25,473 bases of DNA from a virus. The DNA is taken from IMG/VR virus record IMGVR_UViG_3300030061_002291, positions 13,128 to 38,600 of that record, one strand, 5' to 3'. A program made the translations under genes and the position numbers. Below, in pieces: positions 13,790 to 21,900 of the stretch (the stretch's first letter is position 1; each line of letters opens with the position of its first letter). The notes under the pieces were generated by a model. The model was not told the origin of the DNA. It did no database searches and was given only the letters and a program-made list of their open reading frames with translations.

Positions 13790-16655
13790 ACAGGTCTATA
13801 AAATTGACCAGTTTCATGGTGGAATAAATAATAACGCAGACCCAAGAGATATACAAGGCAATGAACTAGTATCTGCTGAAGATATAATGGTAGACAATAT
13901 AGGCCTTATTAGAACGGGGCCTAGTGTTGAAAGTCACGCTTCTAACACTCCATCAATAACGATTGATAATATAAGTGACAGAAGCGGAACTTCTTTATTT
14001 GCTTTTAGCCATGATTATAAATTAGCAGACAGAGTTGGAGATATTTTACAAAACGGCTCTTCTGATATGAATAGTGGTAGTATATGGGGAGGTTGGAGCG
14101 CTAGTAGTACTACATGGACGGCAAATTCTAGTTATTTTACATTTGTAGGGAGTACCGGTGGTTCAAATATAATTAGTCAAACAGCAGCTAATAGGACTGA
14201 TGTTGGTATTAATTTAGCATATTATAAATTAAGTTATACTATTTCTAATTATAGTTATAGTTCTGGTTCTGCTGAAATACAATTATTATCAGGTGATAGT
14301 CAATTTGCTGCTGATGGAAGTCACGCAGGTGGGCAGGATGAAATTTATCTTCAAACTTCAAATGGAAACCATGAAATTATTTTTTTAGCAGATGATAGTG
14401 CTACTAGCAATCCATTTAGCATTCAAGGTTCTTCTGCTCAATTTAGTTTTAGACTAGACAATCTTAAGCTAGAATTATACGAACTACCATCTGGTCAGAA
14501 GTTAGATGATGGTGATGATTATTTAGCTTTATATTTAAATACGTCTTCTAGTAATTATGCATTTGCTATATACTCTTATTCTTCTGATATATGGTCATTT
14601 AGTAATAACTCACCAAAATTTGGAACTGTTAGTGGTTCAGCTAAGCCAGTTTTTTCATATGTTGATGGCGTTTTAAGAATTGTAGATAGTTTAAAAGGAA
14701 CTCATGCTAATAAAATATGGTATTCATATATTGATAGATTAAGGTGGGGTACTACAAATGTTGCTTGCAGAAAGTGGATAAGTTGCGATTCTACTATACT
14801 TGCGCCTACAAATACAGAAATACCTATAATAGGTAGTGGCAGTACAACTAACCCAAATGAAGGTGAGTTTAAAATAGCTGTTGATAATAATTTTACTAGG
14901 GATATAGAGGAGTCAGGTAGCTGGAATCCAAATGGAACAACAGGAACTTCTGCAAGTTCCGGAAATATTTTAAGAAAACTTATTTCCGGTTCTAATGTAT
15001 TTTCTCCTGATATGGTTGGACTTACTGTAAAACAAGGGTCTACCACTTCTGTAATAACTGGGTATGAAAGTGAATCAATCGTATATACTGAAAGTGGGAC
15101 ATGGGCAAATAGTACAGCATTTAAAGTATATGAAATATATGAAATTGGTTTTAGTTGGGTTTATGATGGCAATCAAGAAAGCTTAATACACAATAGAGAT
15201 TCAGCGGTAAATGAAGGTAAAAGTAATTGGTCTTTTCAGATAGATAGGATTGGTTGTGGTTATAGTTGGGATACTCAAACAACTGCTAGAAAAACTGGAA
15301 TGCATATGTATTACAAAAAAAAATCCGACAAAACAAATATCTGGTATCATATGGCAGAATTTGATTTTAATAAAGGATTTAAAAAATCTAACGAAAATGA
15401 TTTTTCAAAAACATGGACACAAAGAACTCTTACTTCTGAATATCAAATATCAAATATTAGTTTTGATTCTCCTCCTTTATTTGAAACATATGAAACCAGA
15501 AATGGTTATAAAAATGATGTTTATTCATTGTTGGATTTTTCTGACCCTAATAATAATGGAGTAGGATATTCAGCGTCTATCATAGCTAATAGAGTCCATT
15601 ACATTGCTAATGTAAGATATGAAGATAAAAATGGATTGACCAGAAACCATGATGACGCAATGTTTAAATCACTACCTAATAAATTTGATATATTTCCATT
15701 AGATAGGAAGATAGAGGTAAGTGTTCAAGATGGAGATAAAATAACTGCTTTGGCCTCATACGCAGATAGATTATTGCAATACAAAAAAAATAAAATGCAT
15801 TTAATAAATATCTCTCAAGAAATAGAATTTTTAGAAGACACGTTTAAATTTAAAGGAGTAGAAAGTCAAGCTGCTGTATGTGAAACAGATTTTGGCATTG
15901 CATGGGTAAACTTATTTGGATGTTATTTATACGATGGTAAGGAAGTTTTTAACTTATTAGAACAACAAAGTGTTAAAAAAATATCTCAAGATAGTTGGAA
16001 TAATGTTCAGCATAAACCAATGATAGCGTATTTACCTAAAGAAAGACAATTAATTATTGCTAAAGACCATAAAGGAGGAGATTTGGCGGGTGGTAATGGA
16101 GATGCTTGGATATATAACATGATAACTAAAAGTTGGGTAATACAAAAAGGTGAATTTATTGTTGGAGATGGAATTAGTGCTTCTAATTTTGTAATAGACC
16201 ATAAAGGAGATATTGTATATACAATAAGTACCGGTACTATGAAAACATTATCAACTAATAGTTCTTTAAAAACTGGTATAAAAATAGTTACCCCAGACAT
16301 TGATTTTGATGTTCCATCTATTAGAAAACGAGTTTATAAAGTAAGAATTTCATATAAAGGAGATGCTGATAATTTAGTAATTAAATATTCTGTTAATGGA
16401 GACACAAGCTCTCCATATGATTTTGAGGGAACGAATGTATCAACAGGCAAACCAGAAGGTTCAACTGCTACTAATAGTAAACCATTGCATGATAAAACAG
16501 ATTTAACAGTTTGGCATCACGCAGAATTAAAACCAGATGTTTCATCTGAGGCAAATAATATATATAGTTTTCAGTTACATATGTCAGGAACAGCTGATAG
16601 CGATTTTGAAATAAATGATATATCAATAATATATAGAATTAAGACAGTTAAATAA
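13782..16655 (+). CDS. Tail nozzle/hub-like beta-propeller protein with inserted beta-sandwich
   Basis: This 957-residue protein begins with IDQFHGGINNNADPRDIQGN and ELVSAEDIMVDNIGLIRTG, a pattern seen at the start of many podovirus tail nozzle or closure proteins. The body has repeated strand-turn units (FKFKGVESQAAVCETDFGIAW, YDGKEVFNLLEQQS, DAWIYNMITKSWVIQKGEF) as in a propeller. Residues about 85-238 interrupt this plan with a Ser/Gly/Thr-rich block (IWGGWSASSTTWTANSSYFT to FRLDNLKLELYELP) resembling a carbohydrate-binding-module-type beta-sandwich. The protein would form the distal tail tube through which DNA leaves. The first start lies inside the upstream gene. A tail spike is less likely because of the N-terminal motif. 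Confidence 0.65.
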   Translation: MAKQVYKIDQFHGGINNNADPRDIQGNELVSAEDIMVDNIGLIRTGPSVESHASNTPSITIDNISDRSGTSLFAFSHDYKLADRVGDILQNGSSDMNSGSIWGGWSASSTTWTANSSYFTFVGSTGGSNIISQTAANRTDVGINLAYYKLSYTISNYSYSSGSAEIQLLSGDSQFAADGSHAGGQDEIYLQTSNGNHEIIFLADDSATSNPFSIQGSSAQFSFRLDNLKLELYELPSGQKLDDGDDYLALYLNTSSSNYAFAIYSYSSDIWSFSNNSPKFGTVSGSAKPVFSYVDGVLRIVDSLKGTHANKIWYSYIDRLRWGTTNVACRKWISCDSTILAPTNTEIPIIGSGSTTNPNEGEFKIAVDNNFTRDIEESGSWNPNGTTGTSASSGNILRKLISGSNVFSPDMVGLTVKQGSTTSVITGYESESIVYTESGTWANSTAFKVYEIYEIGFSWVYDGNQESLIHNRDSAVNEGKSNWSFQIDRIGCGYSWDTQTTARKTGMHMYYKKKSDKTNIWYHMAEFDFNKGFKKSNENDFSKTWTQRTLTSEYQISNISFDSPPLFETYETRNGYKNDVYSLLDFSDPNNNGVGYSASIIANRVHYIANVRYEDKNGLTRNHDDAMFKSLPNKFDIFPLDRKIEVSVQDGDKITALASYADRLLQYKKNKMHLINISQEIEFLEDTFKFKGVESQAAVCETDFGIAWVNLFGCYLYDGKEVFNLLEQQSVKKISQDSWNNVQHKPMIAYLPKERQLIIAKDHKGGDLAGGNGDAWIYNMITKSWVIQKGEFIVGDGISASNFVIDHKGDIVYTISTGTMKTLSTNSSLKTGIKIVTPDIDFDVPSIRKRVYKVRISYKGDADNLVIKYSVNGDTSSPYDFEGTNVSTGKPEGSTATNSKPLHDKTDLTVWHHAELKPDVSSEANNIYSFQLHMSGTADSDFEINDISIIYRIKTVK

Positions 16656-16843
16656 TGAGTATGACTAGACAAGAAAGAATTGCTTTGCATAAAAAACAAG
16701 AACGCTTACAAATAAAAAAGGGCGTTCCTGTTATATCAGAGCTTATTGAAGGTGTTCCTGTAATCAGAGAAACATCTGAAGGTCTGGTAGAGTATCATCG
16801 TAAGGGTTCAATATTATATAAAAAGGTATTAGATAAGGCATAG
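16655..16843 (+). CDS. Small tail-associated protein, function unknown
   Basis: This 62-residue protein starts in a TAATG overlap with the 957-residue tail gene. The N-terminal half is a basic helix (MTRQERIALHKKQERLQIKK). The second half reads GVPVISELIEGVPVIRETSE followed by GLVEYHRKGSILYKKVLDK, with an internal GVPVI repeat. The 'GLxxYxRxxGxLYKxxL' ending is a short motif I associate with phage tail and fibre-linked proteins. It may be an adaptor between tail parts, by position only. Confidence 0.55.
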   Translation: MSMTRQERIALHKKQERLQIKKGVPVISELIEGVPVIRETSEGLVEYHRKGSILYKKVLDKA

Positions 16844-16845
16844 TT

Positions 16846-17805
16846 ATGGCAACAATAGAAGAAATAATAGGTCTAGAAGGAGATTCTAGGCGTAGCTCTC
16901 AAGAAGTTCAAAGATTACTACAAGAAATTAGACAAGAAATGCAAGATGCTCAGCAAGCTGATAGGCAAACGCTTAAAAATATTGAGGCTACAGGTAAAAC
17001 TGGTTTAAAAGCGTTAAAAACCAGAAAAGACTTTTTACTTGCAAAAAGAGCAATGCCGGAACTTTCTTTTAAAGATTTTTTGTTAAATGATAAAACATCA
17101 GCAGAATATATGCGACAAGGTGTAAAAAATATTGTAGATAAAACTCGTAAACCAATAACACTAAAAGAAACTCTTGGTTTTGATAAATATAGATTTCAAG
17201 GTAATCCCTTAGAAACAAAAAAAGAGTTTGATGAAAAAATGAAAATTGCTCCTATAAATACTATTCAAGAAGAAATGGTAAGTGACCAACCGCTAGAAAA
17301 ATTAGAATATGCTGATTATGAAGACGCTGAATACATCCCAATGGCAAAGCCTAAACCGACTTTAGAAGAGATAATGCAAGGAGTAAAACCTCCTCAAACT
17401 ATTTTTGAACAAAAAATGGATTTGCAAAACAATTTGTTAACTAAACCAACTAATAATCAAATATTTGAAGCTGAGGGAGTTTTGCCAGAAGGTGTAAATA
17501 GATTAAATGCTAGCACAGCTTCTCAGGCTCAAATTGACGAAGCTATGGCTGCTGCAAGCAGTAGAATGGGGAATACTAGCACAGCTGTCGATTCTGCTAG
17601 CACAGGCTCTAACGCATTAGGAACAGCAGGTACAGCATTAGGAGCAGTAAGCGCTTTAAAGGATTTAGGCACAAAAGGACTTACTCCTACTACAGCTTTA
17701 GATTCAATAGGAACGGGATTGCAATTAACAGGAGTAGGGGCTTTGCCGGGTACAATTTTAAAAGGAATAAGTAGTCTTATAAAAGGAACTACTAAATATA
17801 ATTAA
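16846..17805 (+). CDS. Internal virion (ejection) protein candidate
   Basis: This 319-residue protein begins with a helical, glutamine-rich region (SSQEVQRLLQEIRQEMQDAQ) likely to form a coiled coil. The middle is charged. The last 100 residues are rich in Ala, Gly, Ser and Thr and become hydrophobic (NALGTAGTALGAVSALKDLG; LTGVGALPGTILKGISSLIK). Such an end could insert in or cross the host membrane, as ejection proteins do. It lies three bases after the previous gene with AAGG upstream. No family is recognised. Assignment rests on position between the tail gene and the giant ejection protein and on composition. Confidence 0.5.
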   Translation: MATIEEIIGLEGDSRRSSQEVQRLLQEIRQEMQDAQQADRQTLKNIEATGKTGLKALKTRKDFLLAKRAMPELSFKDFLLNDKTSAEYMRQGVKNIVDKTRKPITLKETLGFDKYRFQGNPLETKKEFDEKMKIAPINTIQEEMVSDQPLEKLEYADYEDAEYIPMAKPKPTLEEIMQGVKPPQTIFEQKMDLQNNLLTKPTNNQIFEAEGVLPEGVNRLNASTASQAQIDEAMAAASSRMGNTSTAVDSASTGSNALGTAGTALGAVSALKDLGTKGLTPTTALDSIGTGLQLTGVGALPGTILKGISSLIKGTTKYN

Positions 17806-17816
17806 GGAATATTATT

Positions 17817-18275
17817 ATGGCAAAATGGCATCCGGCATCAGGAAAATGGGGGCCTCTTGGAGAAACTCAGGGTTCTAAACAAGCTAGAAGAAACAAAAAA
17901 AGTATAGATGAAATGACAAGTACCCTTGAAAATAGGAGACCTCAAATAGGGCAGTTTTACTCTGAAATGGGCGATATAAACGAAAGAGTTAGGGAAAACA
18001 GAAGACTTACAGAGTTAGATAAATTTCTTAATTCTTCTTACGATATAAGACAAGAGTCAGATAGGCGAGTTGCTAGAACAAACTTTGCAACTATTACTGA
18101 CGTTGAAGCTAAACGTAAAATGGATAGAATGAATACACAGAAAAAGCGTGCTGACGAAATGTTTGGACTACAATCAACTCTTGATGAGATAAAGTTAGGT
18201 AGAGAAGAAAAAAAAGAATTAAATACACTTGATGATTTAATTAATCAATTAAGAATTGAAAGAGGGAGGTATTAA
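17817..18275 (+). CDS. Helical structural protein, possible internal virion protein
   Basis: This 152-residue protein starts MAKWHPASGKWGPLGETQGS and is then almost entirely charged helix (ENRRPQIGQFYSEMGDINER; EAKRKMDRMNTQKKRADEMF; DDLINQLRIERGRY). The heptad-like spacing suggests a coiled coil. It has no membrane segment. AAGGAAT precedes the start. Its place between two ejection-type genes suggests a small core protein. No family is recognised. Confidence 0.5.
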   Translation: MAKWHPASGKWGPLGETQGSKQARRNKKSIDEMTSTLENRRPQIGQFYSEMGDINERVRENRRLTELDKFLNSSYDIRQESDRRVARTNFATITDVEAKRKMDRMNTQKKRADEMFGLQSTLDEIKLGREEKKELNTLDDLINQLRIERGRY

Positions 18276-18277
18276 TT

Positions 18278-18958
18278 ATGGCATATAGAGAACCAACATT
18301 TAATGCAAACATACTTACAGACCTTTTAAGTACATACTTAGACCAAAAGTCAAAAGAGAGAGAAAAATATTACAAAGCTGCTGAAAAAGCTAGCACGCCT
18401 AAATATCAAACTGTAGGTGGTAATATTGTTCAAATAAATAGAGATGGCTCTACTAAAACTATTTTTCAAGGTGAAAGAAAAGAGCCTAGGTTTGAAGATT
18501 TTCCATTGATGGATAAAGATGGTTTACCTACTGGAATTACAGCTAAAGCTAAATTCGTAGGCGGGAATTATAAAGAAGCCGGCCTGCCTGTTGGCTACAA
18601 AAAAGTAGGAGCAAAAACTCAAAGAGCGCCAGATGATAAAATAGGTGATTTAATAAAAGAAACTAGGTCTTTTTCTAGAGATAGAATAAAATCATTAAAA
18701 AGATTAAAAGAAGGTAGGTTAAGTCCAACAGACGCAATATACATTAAGCAAGGGTTGTTACCTGCAAAATGGTCTGAAGAACTAGAAGGCGAGTTAGATT
18801 ATTATAATAAAGTCGTTGGAAATACAAGAAAATATTTACCAGAAGACAGCGCAGGAATTCCTACATATGAATTGTTTTTAGAAAAAAGTAAAAATATTTC
18901 TAAAGAAAAAAATAACACTTTTGAAGAAGTTGGTAGTTTTTGGAAAAAGGATAAATAA
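18278..18958 (+). CDS. Structural protein, possible internal virion protein
   Basis: This 226-residue protein begins MAYREPTFNANILTDLLSTY, has a lysine-rich helix (DQKSKEREKYYKAAEKAS) and then a short beta segment around VGGNIVQINRDGSTKTIFQG. That segment is the kind of NxxxVxRDGSxxxIF motif found in phage structural proteins. The second half is helical and charged. GGGAGG precedes ATG 18278 at good spacing. The gene lies three bases after its upstream neighbour and two bases before the giant gene, so co-translation is likely. Function is inferred from position only. Confidence 0.5.
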   Translation: MAYREPTFNANILTDLLSTYLDQKSKEREKYYKAAEKASTPKYQTVGGNIVQINRDGSTKTIFQGERKEPRFEDFPLMDKDGLPTGITAKAKFVGGNYKEAGLPVGYKKVGAKTQRAPDDKIGDLIKETRSFSRDRIKSLKRLKEGRLSPTDAIYIKQGLLPAKWSEELEGELDYYNKVVGNTRKYLPEDSAGIPTYELFLEKSKNISKEKNNTFEEVGSFWKKDK

Positions 18959-18960
18959 TT

Positions 18961-21900
18961 ATGTCTCAAGTAGAAAGATTATTTAATTATTTACAAGAAA
19001 ACGATTCTAATCCATCTCAATTTGGTACTTTAGAACAATTTTCAGAAGAAGTAAAAAATCCTAACCAAGCAGAATTATTAAGACAATACCTTAATAATGA
19101 GCAGTTTGGCGACTCAACAATGTTTTATAATGAGCTAAATAAAAATTTTGCTCCAGAAATAGAAAGTTCTACACAAGAAAGCATTGAATCTCCATTAGAA
19201 GATATTCCTATATCTTTTAGCACAACTGAAGGCCCTAATGATATTTTACACAATGAATTAAATAATCCCGGTTCTAGCTTAGATACATTAGCGAGCATAG
19301 CAAGTCCTGATTATGAATCTAGTCAAAAAATTAGTAGTTCTGATTATGGCTTATTTCAAATTAATGATAAATATTGGTCAGATACTTCTAATCAACTTTT
19401 TAATAAAAGCATAGCAGACCAAAGTATTGAAGAAAATATTGGTATGGCTGCTTATATAGCTAAAAACGACCCAAGGGGATGGAATAACTGGGTAGCATAC
19501 AATAAACAAAAACATAAAGAATTTGACGGCATTACGGACGAAGAAATAGTAAGTCAGTATGGAGTAGCTCCAGAAGTTATACAGTTAATAAACGAATCGT
19601 TTGATGACCCACAAACTGCAAAACAAGTTATGCTAGCAGAGTCTGGTGGTAAGCAAGACGCTATTAATGTTAACTACACACCGCAGTCAGAAGAAAATGA
19701 GGAAATACCTTCAAATATACAAAATCAAAGTCAGAGTATAATAAATCAAACACAACAAAGATTTCCGCAAATGGAAACAGCGCAACCAAGCTCTACTGAT
19801 TTTGTAAGTGATGAAGAGCAAGCAATGTACCCTACATTTAAATTAGAAGGAACTAATATTGCACAAACATTAAAAAAAGCAACAGAATCATATTTATCAT
19901 TAGAAAGTCCTAATTGGGAAACTGCGCCTTTTAAAGATTTAAAACCCGTTGCTCAATTTGGGGTAAATGTTTTAAGTCATTTAGCAGAAATACCCGGATT
20001 AGCTATTGATATACCTACTCAATTAGCAACAAACCCAGAAGAAACTCTTTATGGTTTAATATCTTTTTTTCCAGAAGAATTTAATAAACTACTTTTAGCA
20101 TCTAATGTATACGATGTTACTAACCCTGTTGCCGGTTTATTTGGTTTAGATGTTTCTAGAGAAGAGCTTGCAAATATGAGAAAAAAAGCTCAAAAACATA
20201 TATATGATACTGGCGGAGTATATACTTTTATGGCGGCTCATGGACTTACTAATCTTGGCGTTAAAACTAGAAAAATAGCTGAAAAAAACGCAGAATTTAG
20301 AGATGTAGTTAAAGATGCTAATGGCGAAACTCCTAGTAAGCCTCTTTCAAAAGAAGGCCAAAAAGCATCAGATGCTTTAAAAAAGAATCCAGAGCTAAAT
20401 GAAAAAGCAAAACAAGCAGTAGGCGAACAATTAGAACTTGATTTAATTGAACCAAAAAAAGTAGAACAAATCTTAGAAAAAGCAGAAAAACAAACTAGCA
20501 CAGAAATTAATTTAGATAGAGATGTTCCAAGTCAGGGAGTAGAAATTGGAGAACTAGGATTAGAAGGCAAGGTTGTATCCGTAAAAAGATTTTATGATAG
20601 AAAAAACAAAATTCATACAATACAAAAACTTGATAAAAATGGAAATCAAATTGGTGAGGCGCAATACGCTCCAAATGTTAAAGAAGCTCAAAAAACTGTT
20701 AATGAATTAAAAGTTGAGTATAATATAAAAAAAGGAGAAAAACAGACTAGCACAGAAGTTAATTTAGATAGAGATGTTCCAGATGTTATATTTGATAAAA
20801 AAAATAATGTTACAAAAGAATTAAAAAAAGTAGAAAAAAAAGTTAAAGAAATAACTGAAAAAGTTAAATCTGAAGATTCTAAAAAATCTTTAGAGCAAAA
20901 ACAACAAAAAAAGAAACCTAAAAAAAAGCAAAAAAAACAAGAAGTATTACAAGAACAAAAAATTACTAAGTCTTCTGATTTTAAAATAACAGATGGTTTT
21001 GAATCTATAAAAGGAGAACCTACTCGAAGATATAAAAGTTTAGATGGAGTTAAAGAATATGTAGCCTCTAAACTCCCGGAGTATGTTGGTGATAATGTAA
21101 TTGCTACATATGCGAAAACCACTAAAGGTGATTATTTAGTTAGGATGTTAAAAGTAAAAAAAGATGCACCTAAAGAAATAATTGCAGCAAAATCTGGTCA
21201 GAAAAAAATAGGGCCAGAGATGCCAGAAGAATTAGTTACATCAATGAGAGACCCTAGAAGCGGTAAAAGAAGAATACAAAACAGAGATGTATTGCTAGAA
21301 AAATATGAAGCTGAAATAGGTGAACTGGGAAGAAATTTAGAAAACACAATAAACGAAGTCGCTAAGCTAGAACAACAAGCATTAGAAACTGGAGTTCAAT
21401 CTCCAAGACTTGATTTGCTTAAAAACTCTATAGACTCAATTAATAGAACTATTTCTAAATCTCAAAATAATATTAGACAAATAATGACCTCGAAACAATT
21501 AGTTACTAGAATTGCAAGTAATATTGGCAAAAAAACTGCAAGTGGTCAAATAGGTGGAAATGCTAAAAAATCAAAAAAACAAAAACAAATAGATGCAGAA
21601 ATATCAGCAGATATACGTCAATTATGGGAAAACAGTAAAACAGGTCTTAAAATAACAAAGAAAAATTTAATTAATTATCTTCGAGAAATTGGTGCTTCAA
21701 AAGAAGTTATTAAATACGCTAATAAAAACTATAAAAGATTAGCAGATGAAACATTATTTGAAAATGCTAAAAAATTAGCAAATGAAATAGATGCTGAATA
21801 TTCTTCTAGAAAAGACCCAGTTAAAGGGACTAGAACTAAATACAGGAAACCAGATGAATATATTGGGAATATGCGAGTTGATATTATAGGTGGCAATAAT

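Noticed and set aside
20688-21122. 144-codon minus-strand frame inside the giant ejection gene
   Set aside because: It is the antisense shadow of a lysine-rich stretch (giving Phe/Cys/Ser runs) and has no start signals.
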